Shown here piece after piece: positions 23,771-34,000 of a DNA stretch of 60,764 nucleotides. The notes beneath the pieces were generated by a model, which was not told where the DNA came from, did not search any database, and saw nothing but the letters and a program-made list of their open reading frames with translations. This DNA comes from Saprospiraceae bacterium (GTDB lineage: Bacteria > Bacteroidota > Bacteroidia > Chitinophagales > Saprospiraceae): NCBI GenBank assembly GCA_019187225.1, contig JABAQQ010000053.1:1-60764 (forward strand), written 5' to 3'. A program made the translations under genes and the position numbers. Positions within the stretch are counted from its first letter, which is position 1. Each line of letters opens with the position of its first letter.

Positions 23771-25565
23771 ATTCCAGAGGCTCGTTTTTGATTTGGTGAA
23801 AAGTGATGATGTTCAGGGTCTCCGTAAAGTTGTTGTAATCTGGGCTATCCAAAAGCAGGTGCATAACATACGCAGCTGTCTCGCTGATTGCTCGCTCTTC
23901 GGCTTCTTTATTGGCAAAAACGCCCGGGATTTTTGATTTCGCGCGGCGTAAAAGCCGTTGTATTTCCGACTCGACTATCGCAGGGTTGCTTTTCAGAAAA
24001 AAAGCGCTGCGCTCGCCGTGATTCGACCTGAAAAATTCTTGCTGGAAAGCGCGGATGAAGTTAGCGGAAAACTTTTTTTCTTCTAATTCTGCCAGAATAT
24101 GCTGGACATCCAACAATCGAGACCATTTCAGCGCGGTTTCATGGCTTTCGCCTGAGTGCTTCAACACGGCAATAGCAAAAGCGTCGCGGCCACCGTTTTT
24201 CGCTTTTTCTTCCATCTCCTTCGCCTTTTTGACCACGATGCTTAAAGGGATTTTGTAGTGCGCAATAGCAATGCCCGCTGAAAAGGTAAACTCAAAATCC
24301 TTCATCAACTCCTCTTTAAATGCATCGCACAAGGGTTTATTGACTTGCTCCCGAAACTCGTCGCGCAGTTGTCCGATTGTTTCAAAAAGATGAGCAAGAT
24401 TGACGAAGCCGAGAAAATCGTCGCCGCCAGCGTAAACAGTTTTGCCGCGTGGTTCTTCATTGACGTAAGCGCTTGCCCATTGCGCGTAATTGCGTAGCAA
24501 ACCGGAAACCTTGTTTTGAAATTCGCGCAATCTGGACTTGTCTTTCAAAAAAACTCCGCTTACAATTTTGCCCATTTCATCTCCGTCAAAAGCGACAAGG
24601 GCGTAATACTTCGGCAATTCTTTTTCTCCAAAAATATCATTGTGTAGTTTTTTCAATGTATCCCATTTCTCCATTTTGCTCAAAATGTAACCAAGACCAT
24701 TTTTACGGAGGTACTTGCTAGTGATGTTTTCTTTGTAGCAGAGTTGCTCGTCGAAACCACCGTTAAAAAGAGATTTAAAAGTTTTGTAATCGTCCCGGCT
24801 TGAATTTTCCTCCAACCAAACTGAAAGCGCAATGGCAGCGGTGGAGGGGAATTCTTCTGACTTACCTTTTTCCCTAAAACTACGCTTGACAAAACTCACT
24901 CCGCTCAATCCTTCGCCGGGTTGCAATTTCTTGAGCGGCACCTCTTTATCGCCTTGAAAAATGGAAACGGTTTTACGGTCGTCAAACAACTTGAAGTGGG
25001 CATCAGTAAGACTTTCTCCTTCTGAGCATTTGTAGAAAAGCACGTTTCGCTCTCCATCCATGCTGCATTTCCGGCCTGCGGGTTCTGTGGATTGGGAAAA
25101 GTGACGGGTGTTTTTCATGGCGACAAAGGAGCGTTCGGCGTTGGCATAACTCGTCGTGTATTCGCCTTCAACCGGCGCAAAAAGCCAGTGAATATCTAAA
25201 TGCCGTTCTATTTGTGCATCGAAATCCGCGCGACTTATCACAACTAAATCTTCCACTTCATCATCTGCTATCTTTTTCCACTCGACTTTGACGGCATCTT
25301 CGATGGATTTGCCAACTGCTTTTAAATCAAACCGCTCGGCATTCTCAAGAAGCCCGACAAAACGATTGGGCAGCGCGGCATCACTGTTGTCAACTTTTTC
25401 AACTGCTGGGAAAACTGGTTCGATGCCTTGTTCAATCGCTTTTTTCAGGGCGACCCGGCACAGGTGCGACAACAACCTGCTGCCGCCGTACAAGTCCTGC
25501 GTCTTGCGGGCTTGTGCAAGAAAGGATTGGACGGGGCCAAGAGAGAAAAGGAAAATGTAATTCAT
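23754..25565 (-). CDS. cmr2: Type III-B Cas10 (Cmr2) without HD domain
   Basis: 603 residues, well below the 750-900 of HD-containing Cmr2. It begins directly with FLFSLGPVQSFLAQARKTQD, the segment that normally follows the HD nuclease domain, so single-stranded DNA cleavage is not expected. The palm domains are intact: YALVAFDGDEMGK (321-333) in palm 1 and VYAGGDDFLGF with GGDD at 380-383 in palm 2. A target-activated synthase of cyclic oligoadenylate, or of SAM-AMP as in Bacteroides fragilis Cmr, is therefore likely. Its start overlaps the cmr1 stop by 4 nt. Confidence 0.96.
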   Translation of the reverse strand: MNYIFLFSLGPVQSFLAQARKTQDLYGGSRLLSHLCRVALKKAIEQGIEPVFPAVEKVDNSDAALPNRFVGLLENAERFDLKAVGKSIEDAVKVEWKKIADDEVEDLVVISRADFDAQIERHLDIHWLFAPVEGEYTTSYANAERSFVAMKNTRHFSQSTEPAGRKCSMDGERNVLFYKCSEGESLTDAHFKLFDDRKTVSIFQGDKEVPLKKLQPGEGLSGVSFVKRSFREKGKSEEFPSTAAIALSVWLEENSSRDDYKTFKSLFNGGFDEQLCYKENITSKYLRKNGLGYILSKMEKWDTLKKLHNDIFGEKELPKYYALVAFDGDEMGKIVSGVFLKDKSRLREFQNKVSGLLRNYAQWASAYVNEEPRGKTVYAGGDDFLGFVNLAHLFETIGQLRDEFREQVNKPLCDAFKEELMKDFEFTFSAGIAIAHYKIPLSIVVKKAKEMEEKAKNGGRDAFAIAVLKHSGESHETALKWSRLLDVQHILAELEEKKFSANFIRAFQQEFFRSNHGERSAFFLKSNPAIVESEIQRLLRRAKSKIPGVFANKEAEERAISETAAYVMHLLLDSPDYNNFTETLNIITFHQIKNEPLEYVTED

Positions 25566-26692
25566 AGCTTCAGAATTGTTGCTTGAGGCTCAATGATTTT
25601 TAAAAAATCTTCAACAATTTCAGTATTTGGTTCAGTAGCATCGTTCCCGTTTTTGTCCATAATCTTATATCCATCGGGAATCAAATCTCCATTTAACCAA
25701 ATGACGATTGGGAAATAAGTGCTATCATTTGTTTTTAATACTTTAAAAAGCAAGGGAGAACTTCGACGCTCTAATTTGTCCTCATCTTTCAAAGGGCCGT
25801 TACGCATAAAGCCCCCCTGAAAAGTGGTGCCCATGTTACGATGCACTATGGGAAAGCCGAAGTTAGGAGTATGCTTATAGGCCGATTCTTCTTCTTTTCT
25901 GAATTTTTGAAAAGGTCCGCCTATCATTTCGAGCGCTGATTTCCAGTCGCTCTTCTGTTCAAAAACAAATATTTCTGCTTCATTCAAGATAGAAAAAGTA
26001 TGAACATTATGGTTAATTAATTTAAAAGAGGTTTTGTACAGTGAATGTAAATCTTCCGGAGAATTGATATTAGAAGGACACAATGCTTCGGTAAATTTTT
26101 GTTGTAAATTTCTGTCAGAACCTTCTACTTGAAGAACCCTTATTGAGCCAGCACCTCTACGGGAACGAGCGCCCAAATTACCTAACAGCACCAATCCTTT
26201 CATTGCATTTAATAAAGCTACTTCATGCCCTGGTCGGCGGATTTGAATTTTAAAGCTAAAGGGAGTGCCAGATTTTACGTAAGGTCTGATTTTGTCTTTC
26301 ATCATAAACATGGAGTACAGCAAATATGCTTTCCCTTGATGTCCAGATTGAGGTACCTTATAGTTTTTCCCAGAAGGAGTCTGAAAGGGTATTTCATCCC
26401 ATAAATCCTGACCATATCGGCTTGTTTCTGGCATCTTCGTAACGATAATATTAAAAGAGCTACGATACCCCCCATCTTTTGTGCCTCCAAAGATTTTGGT
26501 CTCTTCCTCTTGCAGTTTTGAATAATCAGCTTTACCTGTTGCATTAATTGACACTAGATGCCCATTCATCGCCCGCCACCAAAACCGTAGCGCACCTTTA
26601 ATCGAGGGTGCTCGCAGTTCGGGTGTCACCCCATCTGCACCGGCAATGAACATCGGCGTAACCGTTTCGCAATGAAAAATTATCGTTTCCAT
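25562..26692 (-). CDS. cmr1: Type III-B RAMP protein Cmr1
   Basis: 376 residues from METIIFHCETVTPMFIAGAD (26692). The longer frame to 27334 is the shadow of cas6 and was rejected. The Cmr1 signature ELRAPSIKGALRFWWRAMNG (about 25-44) and IFGGTKDGGYRSSF are present, as is the glycine-rich LGNLGARSRRGAGSI. Cmr1 sits with Cmr6 at the head of the complex and stabilises binding to the 3' part of the crRNA-target duplex. The start overlaps the cas6 end by 13 nt. Confidence 0.94.
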   Translation of the reverse strand: METIIFHCETVTPMFIAGADGVTPELRAPSIKGALRFWWRAMNGHLVSINATGKADYSKLQEEETKIFGGTKDGGYRSSFNIIVTKMPETSRYGQDLWDEIPFQTPSGKNYKVPQSGHQGKAYLLYSMFMMKDKIRPYVKSGTPFSFKIQIRRPGHEVALLNAMKGLVLLGNLGARSRRGAGSIRVLQVEGSDRNLQQKFTEALCPSNINSPEDLHSLYKTSFKLINHNVHTFSILNEAEIFVFEQKSDWKSALEMIGGPFQKFRKEEESAYKHTPNFGFPIVHRNMGTTFQGGFMRNGPLKDEDKLERRSSPLLFKVLKTNDSTYFPIVIWLNGDLIPDGYKIMDKNGNDATEPNTEIVEDFLKIIEPQATILKL

Positions 26693-27387
26693 GTTTGCAG
26701 ATTTTTTTCGTGAACATTTAACCCCTTCACCACTCCCCACCCCGTACTGCACCCTTTCCCGATCCCCACATAATCCGGCAATCCCACATTGCACGTAAAC
26801 TCCAGCGAGAATGCGAGCACTTTGACGCCTTTGTACGACACCCAGCGCTCGTCTTTGAGGTGTTGGATGGCGACTTCGACCGGTCGTTCCGGTTCGTAGC
26901 CGAGTTGGTGGAGCAGGCCGACCAACTGATTTTGCAGGATCTGCTGGAGCAGTGCGATGCGCTGGAGCATGCCGGAGAGCCGGGTATAGGTGGCGTAGTT
27001 GTCTTCGTTGAGGGCGATCCACTGGCGGATGTGGTAGCGGAAGGGGCGGTCCCAGACGCCGAGGGTGAATTGTTTCACGTCGAGGCGGTGGATGCGCACG
27101 GGCGCGGTGCGGCCGTTGAGGGAGAGTGTCCAGTCGGGCTGGGAGAAGAAGTGGTGGAGTTCTTCGATGCCTTCGTTGAGGCACACGAGCATGGGGCGGC
27201 CGTGATCCTGTTTGTACTGGATCAGGGGCAGGCGGTAGTGGAAGCCGCCGGTGTCGTTGTTGTGGTTGTGGAAGAGGTCGTGTTCGTAGCCTGCTTTGGC
27301 GGCTACGGCGCCGCGGAAAGCGGGCAGTTCCCAAGGTTGGATGGGCGTGTCGAAAGTGACGGATAAGAGGCGCAGTTTCGAATTCAT
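26680..27387 (-). CDS. cas6: CRISPR repeat endoribonuclease Cas6
   Basis: 235 residues from MNSKLRLLSVTFDTP (27387). The longer frame to 27534 reads simple repeats and was not used. Typical features are the strand after the start, the histidine-rich YEHDLFHNHNNDTGGFHYR that may hold the catalytic His, and the C-terminal glycine-rich PDYVGIGKGCSTGWGVVKG. It cleaves within the repeat, 8 nt from its end, to give the ATTGAAAC handle. As the last 14 nt are identical in both repeats, one Cas6 may process both arrays. First gene of the effector operon. Confidence 0.9.
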   Translation of the reverse strand: MNSKLRLLSVTFDTPIQPWELPAFRGAVAAKAGYEHDLFHNHNNDTGGFHYRLPLIQYKQDHGRPMLVCLNEGIEELHHFFSQPDWTLSLNGRTAPVRIHRLDVKQFTLGVWDRPFRYHIRQWIALNEDNYATYTRLSGMLQRIALLQQILQNQLVGLLHQLGYEPERPVEVAIQHLKDERWVSYKGVKVLAFSLEFTCNVGLPDYVGIGKGCSTGWGVVKGLNVHEKNLQTWKR

Positions 27388-27453
27388 TCGGCAGTGGGCG
27401 ATGGATTCGTTTACAAATGGATGTTTTTGGATCAGGGGATTAGGATTGGGGAT

Positions 27454-27526
27454 TTTTGATTGCGGATTGCGGATTGATGGGGCCGGGGTAAATCCGCAAT
27501 CTACCATCCGCAATCCGCAATCAAAA
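27454..27526 (-). repeat. 21-bp perfect hairpin in the cas6-cmr leader
   Basis: Arms 27454-27474 and 27506-27526 are exact complements separated by 31 nt. They are built from the ATTGCGGATTGCGG simple repeat and its inverse. The hairpin lies between the predicted promoter and the cas6 start, so it would be in the 5' leader of the operon mRNA. Confidence 0.75.
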
Positions 27527-27556
27527 ATTCGCAATCAAAAATCCGAAATCGAAAGG

Positions 27557-27587
27557 CAAGTATAGTTACATTTTTTGGGTATGCAAA
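27557..27587 (-). promoter_or_regulatory. Candidate promoter of the cas6-cmr operon
   Basis: On the minus strand TTTG (27587-27584), 19 nt, then TATACTTG (27564-27557), one mismatch from the Bacteroidota TAnnTTTG. It lies about 170 nt upstream of the cas6 start with the hairpin above between them. Confidence 0.5.
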
Positions 27588-27698
27588 CGGTTGCGGCAGG
27601 ATTTTTTAAAAAATGAAAGATGAGCGACAAATTTGACCGCGTTGGACGGGTCTGTGCGGGTGATCTGCACTTTTTGGTTTGTAAAAAGCCGCATTCTC

Positions 27699-27945
27699 TT
27701 TTGTCATGTTGCAAGCACCCGTCCGCTCTACGTCGGCGCTCTACGTTTGCGCTCTACGTTGTCATGTTGTAAACACCCGTCCGCTCTACGCGGGCGCTCT
27801 ACGTTTGCAATCTACGTTGTCATGCTGTAAACACCCGTCCGCTCTACGGAACGCTTCATGGGCGGCTCGCAAACGTAGATTGCACACGTAGATCGGACGG
27901 GTGCTTACAGCATGACAAAAAAACGTAGATCGGACGGGTGCTTAC
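27699..27945. repeat. Cluster of the ~30-bp dispersed repeat beside the cas operon
   Basis: Three direct units (27699-27848) and two inverted ones (27883-27945) of the TGTAAACACCCGTCCG element, with CTCTACGTTTGCG linkers. This is the last cluster before the surface protein gene; the dispersed clusters therefore bound the CRISPR region on the right. CAATCCC simple repeats follow at 28003-28047. Confidence 0.8.
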
Positions 27946-28050
27946 AAATTTTTGAAACGCAACGAAAAAGCGCATCACAGACTGCCCGGCAATCCGTGAT
28001 GCGCTCCCAATCCGCAATCCCCAATCCCCAATCCCCAATCCCCAATCAAA

Positions 28051-31000
28051 TCACCGTTTCAGCGTCACATCTCCTTCGAACAGTACCTCGCTGCCGTCAA
28101 TGAATTCGATGACGGCATACCAGACGAACACGGCGGGGTTCATGTCTTCGCCGCGGTGCTTGCCGTCCCAGCCGTAGTTGGGGTCGTTGGGCAGGAAGTC
28201 GTAGTGTTCCATCACGAGTTCGCCCCAGCGCGAGAAGACCTGGAAGGATTTGATCTTGTTGATCCGCGATTCCTCGCCGAAGATCATGAACACGTCGTTG
28301 TCGCCGTCGCCGTTGGGCGAGAAGATGTTCGGGATGTAGACGTCCACACGTTTGTCCACGATGAGCAGGAGCGGTTCGCGGTCTTTGCAGCCGGCGAGGC
28401 TTTTGACTTCGATATGGTATTGGGTGGAAGTGAACGGCGAGGCGACGGGGTTCAGGCAGGTGTCGCAACTGAGGCCGGTCGGGGGCGTCCAGACGATGCT
28501 CGACAGGTCGCTGAGCGGCACGCTGACCAAGGCATTGATCTGGTAGGTGTCGCCGATGCGGATGGTGACTTTCGGTTCCACCGTGATCTCGAGCAGTTCG
28601 CCTTCCTCGATGACGGCGCTCACCGTGGCGCTGCAACCTTCGGCGTCTATGGCGAGCAGGGTGTAGGTGCCGGGGACGAGGTTGGTGAACAGGTTGCCGG
28701 TGGTGAAAGTCGCGCCGTTGTCGAGCGAATAGCGGATGGGCGGTTTGCCGCCGTTGACCTGTTTCACGACGATGGCGCCTTTGTCGCCGTAGCAGGCGGG
28801 CTGGCGCACGTCGAGTTCGGCGAGCGGCGCTTTGGGTGTGATCACCACTTCGTCGGTGTCGGTGCAGCCGTTGGCCGGGATGGTGACGAGCAACACGTAG
28901 GTGCCGGGTTCGTCTATCGTGGGCGCGGGTGTGTTGGCGCCGCTGACGATGCTGCCGTCGCTGCTGGTCCACTGGAACGCCAGGTTGGCGGCGCCGCTGG
29001 AGCCGCTGCCGTCGAGCAGGCCCGTTTCGCCGTAGCAGGCGATGCTGAACGCCGGGCCGGCTTCGGCGACGGGCGCCGTCACGTCGGCGTTGACCGTGGT
29101 GGAGAGCTGGTTGGTGCAACTGTTGGCCGGGTCATTGCCGATGAGGATATAGACGCCGGGCGCATTCACGGCGAGCGTCGTGCCGTTGCCGATCACGGTG
29201 GTGTCCGTGCCTGTGACAAGTGCCCAGGCGAAGTTGATGCCGGGAAAAGGCGAGCCGCCGCTCAGGGTCACCGTTTTGTTGGTGCAGGTCAGAAGACCCG
29301 GCGGGTCGAGGAACAGCGGCGGATAGGCCAGGTTTTCGTTGATGGTGATGGTCGCGGTGTCGGAGCACGAGGTGAGCGTGTCGAGCACAATGAACTCGTA
29401 CACGCCCGGCGCGTCGATGGGCACGGGGTTGCCGCCGGAGTAGAACGCGCCGTTGAGGATCCACACCGTATTGGGCGCGGTAGTGCCTTCGATGGTGCCC
29501 GAGAGGATGATCTCATCAATGGTGCAGTCGAGCAGGTCGCCGGGGCTGGCCAGGATGGCCGCTTTCGGCTGGTTGCTGATGTCGTTCACGGTGACGGCCG
29601 CGGTGTCGGCGCAGCCGTTGCGGGTGACGATCAGCGTGTATTGCCCGGCGGCGTTGACGGTGATCACCGCCTGCGCGGGATTGCCGACGATGGAGCCGCC
29701 GCCTGAGGCCGACCACTGGAAGGTCGAGCCGGGCAGGTTGACGCTGCCCGTCAGCGGCGTCTGTTCGAGGGCGCAGGAAAGCGTTGCGGGCGGGGCGATG
29801 GCGGCCACTGGTTTTTCCTTGAAAACGATGGGTGTGCCGGCGGAGACCACGGCGCAGTAATCGCCCAGGTCTACGTTGCCGGAGCCGTCGTTGTTGCCCG
29901 CTACGGCGGAAATGTAGTAGGTCGTGCCGTAGGTCATCAGCGCCGGGTCGAAGCAGAATTTGGCAGTGGTGTTGCGCGCGATCTCGTTGACGATCTGAGC
30001 GCCGCTGCCTTCGTGAAGCACGAATTGCAACACGTCATTCGGGTCGAGGAACTGCCCGGCGGGGTTGTAGAACGCGGTCAGGCAGCCGGGGCCGCAGAGC
30101 GACAGGGCCGCATCCGACATTGTGCCGACGGCAGTGTTACAGTTGATCAGGCTGACCGTGAAATCGCATATGGTGGAGCAGCCGTTGGCGTCGGTCACGG
30201 TCACGTCGTAAGTGCCCGTGCCTAAATCGTCTATGTTGAAAATGCCGGGCGCGGCCGTAGTGGGCGAGCCGCCGGGCGACCAGTCGATGGTGTACGGCGC
30301 CGTACCGCCCGCCACGTTCACTTGTCCCGCGCCGTCGGTGAGGCCGGGCGCGGTGACGGAAGCGGTGGCCGAGCAGGCGATCTGCAGGTCAGCCGCCGGC
30401 TGGGCGACGGTGTAGGTGGCCGTCGCTTTACAACCCGCCGCGTCGGTCACGGTCACGGCGTAGTTGCCGGCGGTCAGGTTGGCCGGGTCTTCGGGATTGC
30501 CGGCGATGGCGGGCGACCAGTTGAACTGGTAGGGCGCCACGCCGCCGTTGACGGTGACGTCAATCGAGCCGCTCAGGTCGCCGTAGCACAGCACATCGTT
30601 CGGCGTTCCGCTCAGCAGCACGGCGTCGGTTTCGTCGGGCACCACGAACGATGCGATGGCCGTGCAATCGCCGCCGCTGCTCACCGTCACGGTGTAATCG
30701 CCGGGAGCGATATTGGTCAGGTTTTGGGCGTTTGAGGTATTCGACCAATCGAAGGTATAAATGTCGGGCGGCGTCACGTCGAGCGACACGGCGCCGTTGG
30801 GCGTCGCGCAGGAGGTATTGGGCGTCACCACGCCGGACACACCCGGCGCGATCACGTTGTCGGGTACCGTGAAGGCGTCCACCGACGAGCAGCCGTTGGC
30901 GCCGGTGACGGTCACCGAATAGTTGCCGGCGGGAATGTTGTCCAGGTCTTCGCTCGCGGCGGCGTTGGACCACGCGAAGGTATAAGGCGCTTCGCCGCCG

Positions 31001-34000
31001 CTGACGCTGAGGTCAATGCCGCCGTTGCTTTTGGCGCAGAAGGCGGGCGACACAACTTCCGCGATGGCAGGCGAAAGCGTGTTGTCGCCGACGGTGAAAG
31101 ATGCCTCGCCGGTGCAGGTGCCGCCCGCGCTGACGGTGACGGCGTAGTTGCCACCCACCAGGCCGTTCAGGTCTTCGGTTACGGCGTTGTTCGACCACGA
31201 GAAGGTGTATATGCCCGCGGGCGTCACGCTCAGGTCCACGCTGCCGTTGCTCGCGCCGCAGATGGTGTTGGGCGCGGTGGTGGCGGCTAAGGAAAAACTG
31301 ATGCTGTTGCCCGGCACGGTGGCAGTCGCCGTCGCGGTGCAGGCGTTGGCGCCGGTAACAGTCACGGTGTACGCGCCTTCGGCGACGCCGTTCAGGTCTT
31401 CGTTGCCGGTGTTGTTCGACCATGCGAAGGTGTAAGGCGCCTGGCCGCCGCTCACCGTCAGGTCAATGCCGCCGTTTTGCAGGCCGCAAATCTCCGGGGT
31501 AACCGTCTGTGAGGAGGTGGGGAAAGTCGTATTGTCGTCCACGATGAACGAAGCTGTGGCGGTGCAGCCGGTGCCCGAGGGGTCGGTCACGGAGACCGTG
31601 TAGGTGCCGGGTGCGAGGCCGCTGAGGTCTTCGGTCGTGGCGTTGTTCGACCATTCGATGGTGAAATTACCCGGAGGCGAGATGACGAGGTCCACCGTTC
31701 CGTTGGGCGTGGCGCAATTGGTCAGGGGCGTGGCCGCACCGGAAAGGCTGAAGGTGGAACTGTTGTTCGCCACGTTGAGCGTGGTGTCGGAAGTACAGCC
31801 GTTGGCGGCGGTCACGGTCACGGAGTAGTTGCCGGAGAAAATATTGGAGAGGTCTTCGGTCGTGGCGTTGTTCGACCATACGAAGGTGTACGGCGCGCCG
31901 GCGCCGCTCACCGTCAGGTCAATGGCGCCGTTGCTATTGCTGCAGATGGCGGCGGTGACAGCGGGTGAAATGACGGGGTTCTGCGTGTTGTTCGGCACGC
32001 TGAAGGTGGCGGTGGACGAGCAACTGCCGCCCGCGCTGACGGTCACCGTGTATGCGCCGCCGGCGAGGCCGCTCACGTCTTCCGATGTGGCACTGTTCGA
32101 CCAGGAATAAGTGTACGACCCGGCGGGCGTCACGCTGATGTTCACGCCGCCGTTGCCGGTGGTGCACGAGGTGTTTTCCGCAATGACGCCGCTGACGTTG
32201 ATCGCGACGTTGTTGTTGGCGACGTTCACGGTGGCGGTGGAAGAGCATCCGTTGGCGCCGGTGACGGTGACGGTATAGGGACCCTGTGCGAGGTTGGCGA
32301 TCTGTTGTGTCGTGCCGTTGTTCGACCACAGGAAGGTGTAGGGCGTCGCGCCGCCGCTGGGGTTGGCATCCGCTGCGCCGTTGCTCTGGCCGCAGATGGA
32401 GGGCGTAGTCGTGGCGGCTAAGTTGGGCGCTGTGGCGTTGTCGGCCACGATAAAACTGGTCACGGCGGTGCAGGTGACGCCGGTGGTGACGGTCACGGTG
32501 TAATTGCCCGGCGCCAGGTTGCTGATATTGGGCGTTGTGGCGCTGTTCGACCACTGGTAGGTATAGGAGGCGGCAGGTGTCGCGGAGACCGATATGGCGC
32601 CGTTGGGCGCGTTGCAGGAGGTGTTGTTCGTCACGGTTCCCGACACGCTGATCACCAGGTCGTTGCTGGGCACGGTAACGGCACTGACGGCCGTGCAGCC
32701 GCCGGCAGTGCTGACGGTGACGGTGTAGTTGCCGGGCGGCAGGTTGGCGAGGTCTTGCGTCGTCGCTGCGTTCGACCAGGCGTAGGTGATGGGCGCCAGT
32801 CCGCCCGACACGCTGAGGTCAATGGCGCCGTTGGACACGCCGCAGGTGGCGGGCGTGACGGCATTGGTCACATTGGGCGCCTGCGATTCGTCGGGCACGA
32901 CGTAGGTGGCGGTGGCGGTGCAGGTGCCGCCCGCGCTGACGGTAACGGAATAGGTGCCTGCAGCGAGGTTGATCAAAACGGGGGTCATCTGTCCGGTTGA
33001 CCAGCTGATGCTGACGCCGGGAAATGCCGGGTCGGTGGTGAGGGTGATCCGGCCGTTGTTCGCAGTGCAGGAATTGTCGGGCAGAACCACGCCGCTGACC
33101 GATACGGGCACCACGTCGTCGGGCAGGTCCACGCCATCCACAGCGGTGCAGCCGTTGGCGCCTGTGACGGTGACGAAATACAGCGTAGGCGGCACGTTGT
33201 TCAGGTCCTGCGTCGTCTGGCCGCCCGACCACAGGTAGGTATAGGGCGGGACGCTGCCCGACACCGACAGGTCGATGTCGCCGTTGCTCAATCCGCAGGT
33301 AGCGGGGAAATAATCGAGAGTCAGGTTCGGGAAATTGGGATTGTCTTCCACTTCGAAAGTGGCCGTTTCGGAACAGGAACCCGCGCCGCTGACGGTGACG
33401 GTATAAAAACCCGCCGGCACGTTGCTGAGGTCCTGCGTCGTCTGGCCGCTCGACCACAGATAGGTATATGGCCCGGCGGGTGGGGCCACGCTGACGTTGA
33501 TGCTGCCGTTGCCGCCGGTGCAGGCGGTGTTGGTTGCGGTCGTGGCAGTGACGGTGATGGGCGGGTTGTTGTTGTCAATGGTGAAGTCGGCGATGTTGGT
33601 ACATCCGTTGGCGCCGGTGACGGTGACGGTGTACGTGCCTGCCGGTACGTTGCTGATGTCCTGGGTGGTGGCGCCGTTCGACCAGGTATAGGTGTAGGGC
33701 GACGACGCGCCGTTGACGGTGATGTTGATGTTGCCGTTGGCGAGGTCGCAGGTGGAAGCCGTCGTCACGCCTGTGATGCTCGGGCCGTTGGGATTCTCGG
33801 GGATGGTGAAACTGCCGACCTGGCTGCACGAGCCGCTGGCGGTTACGGTCACCGTGTAGGTTCCCTGCACCAGATTGCTCAGGTTTTGCGTGGTGGCGCC
33901 GTTGTCCCACAGGAAGGTGTACAAGCCCGAAGGATTGACAAACAGGGTGATGGTGCCGTTGCCGCTGCCGTTGCAGAGGGTGTTGGCGGTCACGTTCGCG

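Noticed and set aside
25562-27334. 590-codon frame as a longer Cmr1
   Set aside because: The first 214 codons overlap cas6 in another frame and are Arg/Pro-rich shadow; Cmr1 homology begins at 26692.
28156-29706. Long plus-strand frames opposite the giant protein (28156-29706, 33886-35442, 40562-42064 and others)
   Set aside because: High-GC shadow frames of repetitive genes, rich in Val, Gly and Ala without domain features.
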